DNA from: Ignavibacteriota bacterium | Lineage (GTDB): Bacteria; Bacteroidota; Ignavibacteria; UBA10030; SZUA-254 | DNA length: 56,998 bases | Reading direction: 5' to 3' | Assembly: GCA_025358305.1 (NCBI GenBank) | Contig: JANYJZ010000023.1 | Location: 1 to 56,998, forward strand | In this document: one piece after another, positions 45,964-56,136 of the stretch | How positions within the stretch are numbered: the first letter of the stretch is position 1 | Layout of the letters: each line of letters opens with the position of its first letter | The notes under the pieces: generated by a model | What the model saw: the letters and a program-made list of their open reading frames with translations, nothing else | The model's database searches: none | What the model was told of the DNA's origin: nothing | Program-made: the position numbers and the translations under genes

Positions 45964-46833
45964 ATGATACCCATCGGAGAAAAGACCGAGATCCTCATCG
46001 AAGCCCTCCCGTACATCCGCCGGTACGAGGGGAAGACGTTCGTCGTGAAGTACGGCGGCGCGGCGATGATCGACGAGGAACTCGAAGAGACGTTCGCCCA
46101 GGACATCACACTCCTGGCGAAGGTCGGCATCAAGGTCGTCATCGTCCACGGCGGCGGCAACGAGGTGACGGAGATCGCCGGCCGGCTCGGCATCCCGACG
46201 ACGTTCATCGGGGGCCAGCGCGTCACCGACGGGCCGATGATGGAGGTCGTGCAGATGGTCCTCGCCGGAAAGACGAACAAGAACATCGTTGCCCGGATCA
46301 ACCGCCACCACGGGAACGCGGTCGGACTCTGCGGCATCGACGCCGATCTCCTCAGAGTGAAGAAGTACACGGCCGACGACCTCGGGTTCGTCGGCGAGAT
46401 CACGGCAGTGAACACGTCGTTCCTCCAGCTCCTCCTCGGCAACGGGATCGTCCCCGTCCTCGCACCCGTTGGCGTGGACGCCCAGGGCCGGCCGCACAAC
46501 ATCAACGCCGACGTCGCAGCGTGCGAGATCGCCGCGGCGCTCCACGCCGAAAAGCTCGTCTTCCTGAGCGACGTCAAGGGCGTCCTCGCCGGCGGCAACC
46601 TCGTCAAGAGCATGGACCGCGACGAGGCGAAGAAGCTCATCGACCAGTCGATCATCATCAATGGGATGATCCCGAAGATCCGTTCGGCGTTCACCGCATT
46701 GGACGCCGGCGTCAATAAGGTCCACTTGATCGACGGCCGCGAAAAACACTCCCTCCTCCTCGAGATCTTCACCGACGAGGGCATCGGCACGGAGGTCATC
46801 CGCTCATCATTCCTACAGGAGGAACTCGCGTGA
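45964..46833 (+). CDS. argB: N-acetylglutamate kinase
   Basis: 289 residues. Phosphorylates N-acetylglutamate. Amino acid kinase fold: FVVKYGGAAM near residue 25, VIVHGGGNEVTE, GQRVTDGPMMEVVQMVLAGKTNKNIVARI, GLCGIDADLL, and NADVAACEIAAALHAEKLVFLSDVKGVL. An N-terminal helix (GEKTEILIEALPYIRRYEG) resembles the form seen in arginine-feedback-sensitive hexameric enzymes, so allosteric control by arginine is possible. Its stop overlaps the argF start (ATGA-type, 4 bases). Confidence 0.95.
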   Translation: MIPIGEKTEILIEALPYIRRYEGKTFVVKYGGAAMIDEELEETFAQDITLLAKVGIKVVIVHGGGNEVTEIAGRLGIPTTFIGGQRVTDGPMMEVVQMVLAGKTNKNIVARINRHHGNAVGLCGIDADLLRVKKYTADDLGFVGEITAVNTSFLQLLLGNGIVPVLAPVGVDAQGRPHNINADVAACEIAAALHAEKLVFLSDVKGVLAGGNLVKSMDRDEAKKLIDQSIIINGMIPKIRSAFTALDAGVNKVHLIDGREKHSLLLEIFTDEGIGTEVIRSSFLQEELA

Positions 46834-47786
46834 AGAAAGACCTCGTTTCGCTCTCAACGTTCACCCGGAAGGAGATCGAAGGGCTGCTCTCGACCGCCGG
46901 CGCGATGAAGAAGGCGCCGTACGCCTATCGGCCGCTCGCCGACAAGACCGCGGCGCTGATCTTCGAAAAGCAGTCCCTCAGGACGCACGTCTCGTTCGCC
47001 GTCGGCGTGACGCAGCTCGGCGGCCACAGCGTGTTCCTGAGCCAGCAGCATATCGGCCTTGCGACTCGGGAATCGGTGGAGGACATCGCCGAAGTGCTCT
47101 CGCGCTACAACGACCTCATCGTCGCCCGCACCGTCCTCCACGAGACGATCGCGGGACTCGGACGCGCCGCGAGCGTTCCTGTCATCAACGCGCTTTCCGA
47201 CCTGCTCCATCCGTGCCAGATCCTCGCCGACGCGCTCACGATGCAGGAGCGGGGCGTCCTGTCGGAGCGGACGAAGGTCGTCTTCATCGGGGACGGCAAC
47301 AACGTCGTGAACTCCTGGCTGGAGTTCGCCGAAAAGATCCCTCTTCATTTCGTGCTGGCCTGCCCGGAAGGGTACGAGCCCGACGCGGCGATTCTCGCCC
47401 AGGCGCGCGCCTCGGGCGTGAGCAATATCGAGGTCGTGCACGACCCGCTCGAGGCGGCCGAAGGCGCGGGCGTCCTCTATACCGACGTCTGGGTGAGCAT
47501 GGGCCAGGAGGAGGAAAAGGCGGCCCGTCAGAAGGCGTTCCAGGGATTTCAGATCAACGAGCGCGCCATCAAGGCCGCAGGCCCGCGATGCCTCATCATG
47601 CATTGCCTCCCGGCGCACAGGGGGGAAGAGATCACCGAAGAGGCCATGGCGAGCCCGCAGTCGGTCATCATGGACGAGGCGGAGAACCGCCTCCACGTGC
47701 AGAAAGCCGTCATGTCGTACCTCGTCGCCGGCGCTGCCACCTCAGGACCGGCAGCGGAACAGCTCCTCGCATCTGCCGCGAACTAG
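46830..47786 (+). CDS. argF: Ornithine carbamoyltransferase
   Basis: 318 residues. Condenses carbamoyl phosphate and ornithine to citrulline. The carbamoyl-phosphate loop reads FEKQSLRTHVSF where the family usually has S-T/L-R-T-R, so the second Arg is His. HPCQILAD, the SMGxE-like DVWVSMGQE, and HCLPAHRGEEITEE are those of ornithine (not N-acetyl- or N-succinylornithine) carbamoyltransferases. Carbamoyl phosphate would come from the carAB product; split carB lies 7 kb downstream. Confidence 0.92.
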   Translation: MKKDLVSLSTFTRKEIEGLLSTAGAMKKAPYAYRPLADKTAALIFEKQSLRTHVSFAVGVTQLGGHSVFLSQQHIGLATRESVEDIAEVLSRYNDLIVARTVLHETIAGLGRAASVPVINALSDLLHPCQILADALTMQERGVLSERTKVVFIGDGNNVVNSWLEFAEKIPLHFVLACPEGYEPDAAILAQARASGVSNIEVVHDPLEAAEGAGVLYTDVWVSMGQEEEKAARQKAFQGFQINERAIKAAGPRCLIMHCLPAHRGEEITEEAMASPQSVIMDEAENRLHVQKAVMSYLVAGAATSGPAAEQLLASAAN

Positions 47787-47797
47787 GACCTCCACGG

Positions 47798-48250
47798 ATG
47801 GACAAGCAGAAGCGACATTTTCTCATCAAGGGCATCATTGGCGGCAAGCACATTGCCAGCCAGGACGAGCTGCGTCTTGAGCTGAAGAAGCAGGGGTGCA
47901 GCGTCACCCAAGCGACTTTGTCGCGAGACCTCCAAGAGCTCGGCGTGGGGCGCGTTTCCAATCCGGACAAGACCTACTACGTCCTCCAGCCGCCGAACGA
48001 GACGGAGGTCCTGCAGCCCATCGTCACATCCCAGGTCCTCTCCATCGAGGCGAACGAATCGCTCATCGTCATCCGCACGCACCCGGCCTGCGCAAACGTC
48101 GTCGCAGAGTTCCTCGATACCCTGCACAACACCGACATCATCGGCACGCTCGCGGGCGACAACACCGTTCTTATCATCCCCCGGTCCCAGCGCAAGACCG
48201 CGCAGACCGTCAGGTTTCTCAAAGAAAAACTCATCGAAGGAAAGAAATGA
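47798..48250 (+). CDS. argR: Arginine repressor
   Basis: 150 residues from ATG 47798; the frame extends upstream inside argF but the ArgR N-terminus begins here. Winged HTH domain at about residues 10-70 ([30 protein letters not shown]). C-terminal hexamerisation/arginine-binding domain from about 80, with [11 protein letters not shown] and [12 protein letters not shown]; the usual GTxAGDDT has Asn in place of the second Asp. It likely binds the paired ARG boxes between argD and argC, giving autoregulation since argR is the fifth gene of that operon. Overlaps argG by ATGA. Confidence 0.93.
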   Translation: MDKQKRHFLIKGIIGGKHIASQDELRLELKKQGCSVTQATLSRDLQELGVGRVSNPDKTYYVLQPPNETEVLQPIVTSQVLSIEANESLIVIRTHPACANVVAEFLDTLHNTDIIGTLAGDNTVLIIPRSQRKTAQTVRFLKEKLIEGKK

Positions 48251-49524
48251 AGAAAGTGAAGATCGTCGTCGCGTACTCCGGAGGTCTCGACACCTCCGTC
48301 ATGGTGAAATGGCTCATGGATAAGTACAACGCTGAGATCATCACCGCCACGGGCAACTTGGGACAGAAGAAGGAGCTCATCGGGGTCGAAGAAAAGGCGA
48401 AGAAGACCGGCGTCTCGAAGGTCTACCTCCAGGACCGCACCTCCGAGTTCGTCGAGGAGTACATCTTCCCGTCGCTCAAGGCCGGCGCGCTCTACGAAGG
48501 CGTCTATCCGATGGCGACCTCGCTCGGCCGTCCGCTCCTGGCGAAGATGCTCGTCGACGTCGCCCGGAAAGAAGGCGCGACGATGGTCGCACACGGCTGC
48601 ACCGGCAAGGGAAACGACCAAGTGCGGTTCGAGGTCTCGATCGGCGCCCTCGCGCCCGACCTGAAGGTCCTGGCCCCCCTGCGCGAATGGGAGTTCACCT
48701 CCCGGGAGGAGGAGATGGCGTACGCGAAGCGGCACAACATCCCCGTCTCGGCCACGCTCGCGAGCCCCTATTCCATAGACGAGAACATCTGGGGGACGAG
48801 CATCGAGTGCGGCGTCCTCGAGGATCCGATGGTCGAGCCGCCGGAGGACGCATACCAGCGGACCGTCTCGCCGCAGAAGGCGCCGGACAGCGCGACGTCC
48901 GTTCTCATCGATTTCGAGCAGGGGATCCCGGTCCGGCTCGACGGCAAGGCACTCGACCCGATCCGGCTCATCCACACCCTCAACGAGACCGGCGGGGCGA
49001 ACGGCGTGGGCAGGATCGACCTCGTCGAAAACCGCCTCGTCGGCATCAAGTCCCGGGAGATCTACGAAGCGCCGGCGGCGTGCATCCTCCACTTCGCCCA
49101 CACGGAACTCGAGCGGCTCACGCTCGACAAGCCGGTCTTCCACATGAAGAAGCAGCTCTCGGCCGAGTACGCGAACCTCGTCTACAACGGCCTCTGGTTC
49201 TCCCCGCTGCGCAGGTCGCTCGATGCGTTCGTCAACGAGACGCAGAAGACCGTCACCGGCAGCGTCAAGGTGAAGCTCTACAAGGGAACGCTCACGGTCG
49301 CCGGCCGGAGCTCCCCGTATTCGCTCTACAACACAAAGCTCGCGACCTACACGAAGGAGGATCAGTTCGACCACCGCGCGTCGGAAGGGTTCATAAAGAT
49401 CTACGGCCTCCCTCTGAAGACGTTTCACCAGGTGCAGCTCCAGATGAACGGCAACGGATCCAACGGCAGGTCTGCAAACGGCAAGCAGGCGACCGCGAAG
49501 CAGCCGAAATCCGTCCCCGCATGA
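48247..49524 (+). CDS. argG: Argininosuccinate synthase
   Basis: 425 residues from ATG 48247; the frame is open further upstream but that is argR in another frame. ATP-dependent joining of citrulline and aspartate. Motifs: [16 protein letters not shown] (PP-loop), [29 protein letters not shown], and [15 protein letters not shown]. The last 30 residues are an added tail rich in Asn, Ser, Gly, Gln and Lys ([14 protein letters not shown]...), beyond the usual end. Confidence 0.95.
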   Translation: MKKVKIVVAYSGGLDTSVMVKWLMDKYNAEIITATGNLGQKKELIGVEEKAKKTGVSKVYLQDRTSEFVEEYIFPSLKAGALYEGVYPMATSLGRPLLAKMLVDVARKEGATMVAHGCTGKGNDQVRFEVSIGALAPDLKVLAPLREWEFTSREEEMAYAKRHNIPVSATLASPYSIDENIWGTSIECGVLEDPMVEPPEDAYQRTVSPQKAPDSATSVLIDFEQGIPVRLDGKALDPIRLIHTLNETGGANGVGRIDLVENRLVGIKSREIYEAPAACILHFAHTELERLTLDKPVFHMKKQLSAEYANLVYNGLWFSPLRRSLDAFVNETQKTVTGSVKVKLYKGTLTVAGRSSPYSLYNTKLATYTKEDQFDHRASEGFIKIYGLPLKTFHQVQLQMNGNGSNGRSANGKQATAKQPKSVPA

Positions 49525-49544
49525 CCTCCCAAGTTCGCTGACCT

Positions 49545-50942
49545 ATGGCAGACACTAAAGGCCGATTCGCCTCGCGCCTGGACCCTCGGGCGCTCGCATT
49601 CTCCTCGTCGCTCCCCGTCGATAAACTGCTCTACCGCGAGGACATCGAGGGAAGCCTCGCCCATCTGGCGATGCTCGCCAAGCGCCGCATCATCAAGCGG
49701 CGCGACGCCGCGGTGATCCGCAAGGCGCTTCTGGAGATCCGCCGGGAGATCGCCTCCGGCAGCCTCTCGCTCGACGTGCCGGCACGAGGGGGAAAACGCT
49801 TCGCTGCCGAAGACATCCACATGCTCATCGAGGAGCGGCTCATCCGGAAGGTGGGTGCCGTCGGCGGCGTCCTCCACACAGCGCGGAGCCGGAACGACCA
49901 GGTCGCCCTCGATGAACGGCTCTATCTCCGCACGGCCCTCGACGACGTCTGCAGCGCGATCAACGCCCTCCAGCGGTCGTTCCTCGCCTCCGCGCTCAAG
50001 CACCAGACCATCGTCATGCCGGGGTACACGCACCTCCAGCAGGCGCAGCCGATCCTCCTGGCCCACCACCTCCTCGCGTACGTTGCCATGCTCGGCCGCG
50101 ACGCGGAGCGGTTCGTCGACTGCCGGAAACGCGTGAACCGTTCGCCCCTCGGCGCGGGCGCGCTCGCGGGCACTTCGTTCCCGATCTCCCGCACCGACAC
50201 GGCCGATGCGCTCGGGTTCGACGCCGTCCTCGAGAACAGCATCGACGCAGTGAGCGACCGGGATGTGCAGATCGAGTTCATCGGATGCTGCGCCGTGATG
50301 ATGATGCATCTGAGCCGCTTCGCGGAGGAACTCGTTCTTTGGAGCTCGCTCGAGTGGGGGTTCGCGGAGATCGGGGACGCCTATACGACCGGCAGCAGCA
50401 TCATGCCGCAGAAGAAGAACCCCGACATGGCGGAGCTCATCCGCGGAAAGTCGGGCCGGGTGTACGGGGACCTTATGGCGCTTCTCACGGTGATGAAGGG
50501 CCTGCCGCTCTCGTACAACCGCGACATGCAGGAGGACAAGGAACCGCTCTTCGACGCCGCCAGGACCTCCGCGGACTGCCTCGAGATCGCGCGACTCATG
50601 CTTGATTCAACGAAGTTCAGAGCTGCGAGGTTCGAAGAGGATTGGAGATCGGATTTTCTGCTGGCGACGGAGCTCGCCGACTATCTCGTCCGAAAAGGGA
50701 TGCCGTTCCGAAAGGCCCACGGGATCGCGGGACAGATCGTCCGGGACTGCCTCGCCAAGAAGGTGCGCCTCGGCGCCCTTCCATTGAAATCATATCGCAC
50801 GTATTCGCCCCTCTTTTCCGCCGACCTCTTCATTTGGATCGACATCAGAGAATCGATTCGCCGGAAGCGTTCGGCCGGATCGACCTCGCCGAAAGAGGTC
50901 GCCGCCGCCATCCACCGCTGGAAGATGAAGCTCCGCACCTGA
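49545..50942 (+). CDS. argH: Argininosuccinate lyase
   Basis: 465 residues. Splits argininosuccinate into arginine and fumarate. Fumarase/aspartase superfamily signature GSSIMPQKKNPD at 283-294, plus HTARSRNDQVALDERLYLR and GYTHLQQAQPILLAHHLL. Residues 1-15 precede the usual start region. It closes the operon and is convergent with the ATPase gene, stops 20 bases apart; a GACGC/GCGTC hairpin lies in the gap but without a T-run. Confidence 0.94.
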   Translation: MADTKGRFASRLDPRALAFSSSLPVDKLLYREDIEGSLAHLAMLAKRRIIKRRDAAVIRKALLEIRREIASGSLSLDVPARGGKRFAAEDIHMLIEERLIRKVGAVGGVLHTARSRNDQVALDERLYLRTALDDVCSAINALQRSFLASALKHQTIVMPGYTHLQQAQPILLAHHLLAYVAMLGRDAERFVDCRKRVNRSPLGAGALAGTSFPISRTDTADALGFDAVLENSIDAVSDRDVQIEFIGCCAVMMMHLSRFAEELVLWSSLEWGFAEIGDAYTTGSSIMPQKKNPDMAELIRGKSGRVYGDLMALLTVMKGLPLSYNRDMQEDKEPLFDAARTSADCLEIARLMLDSTKFRAARFEEDWRSDFLLATELADYLVRKGMPFRKAHGIAGQIVRDCLAKKVRLGALPLKSYRTYSPLFSADLFIWIDIRESIRRKRSAGSTSPKEVAAAIHRWKMKLRT

Positions 50943-50962
50943 ACCGGACGCGCCGCGGGCGT

Positions 50963-52219
50963 CTAGCCGAGGGCCCTGCGGTATTCAGAGACGGGGATGA
51001 TGCCGGCCGCCACCTTCTTCGCCGCGTCGATGCGGACATTCTCGAACCCCGTCTCGACGGCCGCTTCCTTGAGCTTCAGGAGCGAGTCCTGCTGGTAGAT
51101 GAGGTCCCTCATGTTATCGTCGACGATCACGATCTCGTGGATCGCCGTCCTTCCGTCGAATCCGGTCTGCTTGCAGGCCGGACATCCCTTCCCCCGATAG
51201 ACCCTCGCGATCGACTGCTTTGACGCCGCGAGGACCTCGAGGTCCTCCGACGTCGCGGGAAGGGCTTCCTTGCACGACTGGCAGATCCTCCGGACGAGCT
51301 GCTGGTAGGCGATGCCGACGAGCGTGGTCGCCAGCCAGTAGGGGGACATACCGAGGTTCAACAGTCGCGGGATCGCCGTGATGCCGTCTCCCGATAGCAT
51401 CGTGCTGAGGACGAGGTTGCCGGTGAGGGCCGCTTCGGCCGCCACGGAGCCGATCTCGCCGTCACGGATCTCGCCGAGCATGATGGTGTTCGGCTCCTGC
51501 CTGAGGACAGCCCTCATGGCATCGACCATCGTGAAAGACTTGTCGGGGGAGAACATCACCTGCGAGGCGTAGTCAAGCCGGTATTCGATCGGGTTCTCGA
51601 CGGTGATGATGTTCCTCTCGTCGGAACGCATGGCGTTGATCGCCGCATACAGGGTCGTGCTCTTGCCGGAGCCGGAGGGGCCGACGACGAGGAAGAGTCC
51701 CGATGGCCGCCGGAGGAGCGAGCGGAACCGCTCGAGGTTGTCCTTGGAGAACCCGAGCTCCTCGAGGTTCGCGATGCGCGCCGTCTTATGGAGGATGCGC
51801 AGGGCGACCCGCTCGCCGGTCATGATCGGCACCGTGCTGATGCGGATGTCGAACTGATGCGCGCCGTAGGTGACGGAGAAGCGCCCCTCCTGGGGCTTTC
51901 GCTTGTCGAACGCGTTCATGCCCGCCTTCGTCTTGAGGACGTTGGTGAGGTTTTCGGCGATCTCCTTCGGAAGCGAGACGAGCGGCTTGAGGACGCCGTC
52001 ATGGCCGAGCCGGACCCGAAGTTCGTGCTCCGCAGGTTCGAAGTGGATGTCGTTCGCGCCGTCCTTCACGGCGCGCAGGACGACCTCGTCGACGATCGCC
52101 TCCGGGGTCGGGAGCTTGCCGGTGCGGTACATCTCCCGGAGTTTGTCCTTCGCAAGGACCCGGATGTCGATCTGCTCCAGGGAGACCTTGCTTGGTATGT
52201 TGCTCAGCTCTTCTATCAT
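50963..52219 (-). CDS. PilB/GspE-like secretion ATPase with altered His box
   Basis: 418 residues, lacking the long N-terminal domain of full-length GspE/PilB. It starts with a short helical region, then the GspE N2-like part (DGANDIHFEPAEHELRVRLGHDGVL). Walker A is GPSGSGKST at 180-188, an Asp-box VENPIEYRL near 207, Walker B IMLGEIRD at 247-253. A zinc-type tetracysteine is present (CQSC at 313-316 and CPAC near 344). The His box, normally TGHLVLSTLHTND, reads TGNLVLSTMLSGD, so both conserved His are missing. No pilin or secretin genes are nearby. May be a regulatory or motor ATPase of a type II/IV-like system. Confidence 0.82.
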   Translation of the reverse strand: MIEELSNIPSKVSLEQIDIRVLAKDKLREMYRTGKLPTPEAIVDEVVLRAVKDGANDIHFEPAEHELRVRLGHDGVLKPLVSLPKEIAENLTNVLKTKAGMNAFDKRKPQEGRFSVTYGAHQFDIRISTVPIMTGERVALRILHKTARIANLEELGFSKDNLERFRSLLRRPSGLFLVVGPSGSGKSTTLYAAINAMRSDERNIITVENPIEYRLDYASQVMFSPDKSFTMVDAMRAVLRQEPNTIMLGEIRDGEIGSVAAEAALTGNLVLSTMLSGDGITAIPRLLNLGMSPYWLATTLVGIAYQQLVRRICQSCKEALPATSEDLEVLAASKQSIARVYRGKGCPACKQTGFDGRTAIHEIVIVDDNMRDLIYQQDSLLKLKEAAVETGFENVRIDAAKKVAAGIIPVSEYRRALG

Positions 52220-52248
52220 CGTTCTTCAGTCCTTAATGTTCGGGGTGA

Positions 52249-52277
52249 ATCTACGAAAAAGGGGGGTGGGCGTCAAG
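52249..52277 (-). promoter_or_regulatory. Sigma70-like promoter of the PilB-like gene
   Basis: Minus strand TTGACG (52277-52272), 17 bases ending TTTCG, TAGATT (52254-52249). Expected start near 52242, about 23 bases before the ATG at 52219. Confidence 0.65.
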
Positions 52278-52345
52278 GAAGGGTGATCCTGAATCACATC
52301 ACAGGAATGCCCTGAAAACTGGGGAAAAGAGGCGGAATAGCAATG

Positions 52346-52370
52346 AAAAAGGGTGCCGAACGGCACCCTT
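52346..52370 (-). terminator. Terminator after tRNA-Arg
   Basis: GGGTGCCG (52351-52358) and CGGCACCC (52361-52368) pair perfectly; on the minus strand the hairpin is followed by five T (plus-strand AAAAA at 52346-52350). It lies 18 bases past the tRNA 3' end. Confidence 0.88.
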
Positions 52371-52387
52371 ACTGGGGTCTGATCTCG

Positions 52388-52460
52388 TGCGCCTGGAGGG
52401 ACTTGAACCCCCAACCCTTTGGTCCGAAGCCAAATGCTCTATCCATTGAGCTACAGGCGC
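52388..52460 (-). tRNA. tRNA-Arg (anticodon TCG)
   Basis: 73 bases on the minus strand folding as a cloverleaf: acceptor arms GCGCCTG and CAGGCGC, D arm with AGCTCAATGGATAGAGC, anticodon stem TTTGG/CCAAA with loop CTTCGGA (anticodon TCG, reading CGA and other CGN codons), and T arm GGGGGTTCAAGTCCCTCC-like. CCA is not encoded. Flanked by its own promoter and terminator, 1.4 kb from the arginine operon. Confidence 0.95.
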
Positions 52461-52486
52461 GTGACATACGGTGCAATGACCTGCTC

Positions 52487-52515
52487 AATGTACGACAATT
52501 TTCAGGGATGGTCAA
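52487..52515 (-). promoter_or_regulatory. Sigma70-like promoter of tRNA-Arg
   Basis: Minus strand TTGACC (52515-52510), 17 bases ending TTGTCG, TACATT (52492-52487). Expected start near 52480, 20 bases upstream of the tRNA 5' end. The -35 box overlaps the last codons of the response regulator gene. Confidence 0.65.
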
Positions 52516-52904
52516 GAACCGCCGCGCCCGCCGGGCGAGAGGGTCCGCTCGAGTGAGCCGACGATCTCCTCCAGGGTGTAGGGCTTGCCGATGAAGTCGA
52601 CCGCCCCGAACTTCTTGGCTTCGGCGGCATGCCCGAGATCGGCATACCCCGTGACCACGATCGATTTCATGGCCGGATGATGCTCCGAAATGTACTTCAG
52701 CAGCTGTATCCCGTCCATGTTCGGCATCTGGATGTCAACGAGGGCCGCGTCAAAGTCCTGTTTCTTCAGTATGTCGAGCGCTTCGAGGCCGTTGGCCGCC
52801 GTCGATATCGCGTAGCCCGCCCGTTCCAGGACGTCGCCGAGGAGCATCCGGAGGTCCTCCTCGTCGTCGACGATGAGGACGTGGTGTTGCGGATCGTTCT
52901 TCAA
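52512..52904 (-). CDS. Single-domain response regulator (CheY-like receiver)
   Basis: 130 residues, receiver domain only. Acidic pocket D13-D14, phosphoacceptor Asp57 in ALVDIQMPNMDG, Thr85 (VVTGYA) and Lys107 (IGKPY). There is no output domain, so it may act by protein-protein contact; a kinase partner is not in the window. A short Gly/Arg tail follows the receiver. Promoter-like TTCGTATATTC lies about 125 bases upstream of the ATG. Confidence 0.92.
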   Translation of the reverse strand: MKNDPQHHVLIVDDEEDLRMLLGDVLERAGYAISTAANGLEALDILKKQDFDAALVDIQMPNMDGIQLLKYISEHHPAMKSIVVTGYADLGHAAEAKKFGAVDFIGKPYTLEEIVGSLERTLSPGGRGGS

Positions 52905-53026
52905 TGGTGGTGGCTGATAGATGCGGAGCTGTTAGGGGTTGTCGCCCTGGCGAGTCGCCGGTAGTCCGGGGAGCGGCGCAGAGGGGATGATTTCCGGCGT
53001 CGGACGATCGAATTGTTCGACACCAG

Positions 53027-53036
53027 AATATACGAA
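53027..53036 (-). promoter_or_regulatory. Candidate -10 for the response regulator
   Basis: Minus strand TTCG followed by TATATT (53032-53027), fitting the extended -10 pattern of this window; no credible -35 box is present 16-19 bases upstream. Confidence 0.3.
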
Positions 53037-53125
53037 GAATTCCGGATCTTCTTCGCCGATCGGTGCCGCCGATCACGACCCGCACGAACGGCGAGCATCC
53101 CCCGACAGTTCCGCGCAGGAGAGCG

Positions 53126-54367
53126 CTATTTCACGGCAGTCGCGACCTCCTCGTCGAGGTAGGCGGTCTCGCCATGAAGGGCGCTGTCGAGTCCCATGCC
53201 CTCGGACCCTTCTTCGACCCGGACGGGAGTGATCAGGTCGATGAGCCAGAGCATCCCGTAGGTGAATCCAAACGCCCATACCGACGAAAAGAGCGTGGCA
53301 GCGACCTGCTTCAGGAAGAAGGTCACATTGCCGGCGAGCAATCCGTCCGTTCCGGCCGCAGGATTGAAGGAGAGAGATGCGAAGACGCCAAGAAGGATGA
53401 TGCCGAGAAATCCCCCGACGCCGTGGACGCCCCAGACGTCCAAGGCGTCGTCAAGGTGCAGCTTGTTCTTCAACGCGACGGCAAAATAACAGACGATGCC
53501 GGCAATGATGCCGATGAGCGCCGCGACCGACGGCGACACGAATCCCGCAGCCGGCGTGATGGTGGCAAGTCCCGCGACCGCACCGGTGAGGAGGCCCAGG
53601 AATTTCGGCTTCCGTCCGATCATCCACTCGACCGTCAGCCAGGAGACCGCGGCGAAGGACGCGGCGATATCGGTGTTCAGGAACGCGCTCGCCGTGACGG
53701 CGTCGACCCGGAACTCGCTCCCGGCATTGAAGCCGTACCATCCGAACCAGAGAAGGCCCGTGCCCAAGGCGACGAGCGGAATGCTGTGCGGACCCCGGTC
53801 GAGGATCTTGCGCTTGCCGATGTAGAGCACCGAAGCGAGCGCGGCCATTCCGGCGATATTGTGGACGACGATGCCGCCGGCAAAATCAAGGACGCCCCAT
53901 TTTTGGAGGATGCCGCCGCCCCAGATCATGTGCACGAACGGGAAGTAGACGAAGGTGAGCCATCCGGTGAGAAACAACATGTACGCCTTGAAGCTCACGC
54001 GGTTGGCGAACGCCCCGGTGATGAGCGCAGGGGTGATGATGGCGAACATCATCTGATAGGCGATGAAGACGATGACCGGTATCCCCGAGTTGATGGGCGA
54101 CGGGTCCATGAGTTTCACACCGTGCAAGAACGCCATGTCGAAGTTGCCGATGACGCCCCCGACATCGCCGCTGAAGCAGAGCGAGTACCCGAAGCCGTAC
54201 CAGAGAACGGTCGTCCATCCCATGGACACGAAACTCTGCATCATGATGGCAAGGACGTTCTTTCGCCCCACGAGTCCGCCATAGAAGAACGCCAATCCCG
54301 GCGTCATGAGCATCACGAGACTGCAGCATAAGAGCATGAAGCCGGTATTTCCGGTGTCGATCTGCAT
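53126..54367 (-). CDS. amt: Ammonium transporter (Amt family)
   Basis: 413 residues with eleven predicted helices. The twin-His pore residues are present: His169 in DFAGGIVVHNIAG and His315 in DVWGVHGVGGF; the substrate-gate region AFFYGGLVGRKNVL is near residue 27. The C-terminal tail (MGLDSALHGETAYLDEE) is the conserved cytosolic segment that usually contacts PII. No glnB/glnK gene is adjacent. GAAAGGAT precedes the ATG at 54367. No leader signal peptide is evident before helix 1. Confidence 0.93.
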   Translation of the reverse strand: MQIDTGNTGFMLLCCSLVMLMTPGLAFFYGGLVGRKNVLAIMMQSFVSMGWTTVLWYGFGYSLCFSGDVGGVIGNFDMAFLHGVKLMDPSPINSGIPVIVFIAYQMMFAIITPALITGAFANRVSFKAYMLFLTGWLTFVYFPFVHMIWGGGILQKWGVLDFAGGIVVHNIAGMAALASVLYIGKRKILDRGPHSIPLVALGTGLLWFGWYGFNAGSEFRVDAVTASAFLNTDIAASFAAVSWLTVEWMIGRKPKFLGLLTGAVAGLATITPAAGFVSPSVAALIGIIAGIVCYFAVALKNKLHLDDALDVWGVHGVGGFLGIILLGVFASLSFNPAAGTDGLLAGNVTFFLKQVAATLFSSVWAFGFTYGMLWLIDLITPVRVEEGSEGMGLDSALHGETAYLDEEVATAVK

Positions 54368-54394
54368 CGAAGTATCCTTTCAGAAAGTCCACTG

Positions 54395-54425
54395 AATATA
54401 CGGAATATGTCACTAACTGTGCCAA
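54395..54425 (-). promoter_or_regulatory. Candidate amt promoter
   Basis: Minus strand TTGGCA (54425-54420), 19 bases ending TTCCG, TATATT (54400-54395). The spacer is longer than elsewhere. Expected start near 54388, about 20 bases before the amt ATG. Confidence 0.45.
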
Positions 54426-54574
54426 TCCCGAGACGGCTGAAAATGGCGCATTCGCACTGGTTCAGGGCCCTCTCGGAAGTCGGGCGTTTCAGAATTGAGA
54501 AGCGCATCCTGGCCGAATTCTCAGATGAGCGAACGCACGAGAACAAGGACCTTCGGCTCCGCTGTCACAGAGAA

Positions 54575-54604
54575 GTGGCATTTCGAGTCCGATATTCTTA
54601 TATT
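54575..54604 (+). promoter_or_regulatory. Candidate carB operon promoter
   Basis: GTGGCA (54575-54580), 18 bases, TATATT (54599-54604), preceded by TTC. Expected start near 54611, 14 bases before the carB start, leaving almost no leader. Confidence 0.4.
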
Positions 54605-54624
54605 TTCAAAACCTCAATCGCCGA

Positions 54625-56109
<1,485 letters not shown>

Positions 56110-56136
56110 GATACGACGAATGAAAGGAAATTGACC

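Noticed and set aside
47977-49428. 483-codon minus-strand frame opposite argG
   Set aside because: Antisense shadow of argG with composition-biased sequence and no recognisable domain.
53058-53074. Hairpin GATCGG/CCGATC after amt as a terminator
   Set aside because: Short arms and no T-run on the minus strand.
53063-54331. 422-codon plus-strand frame opposite amt
   Set aside because: Hydrophilic, low-complexity translation; amt on the minus strand is unambiguous.
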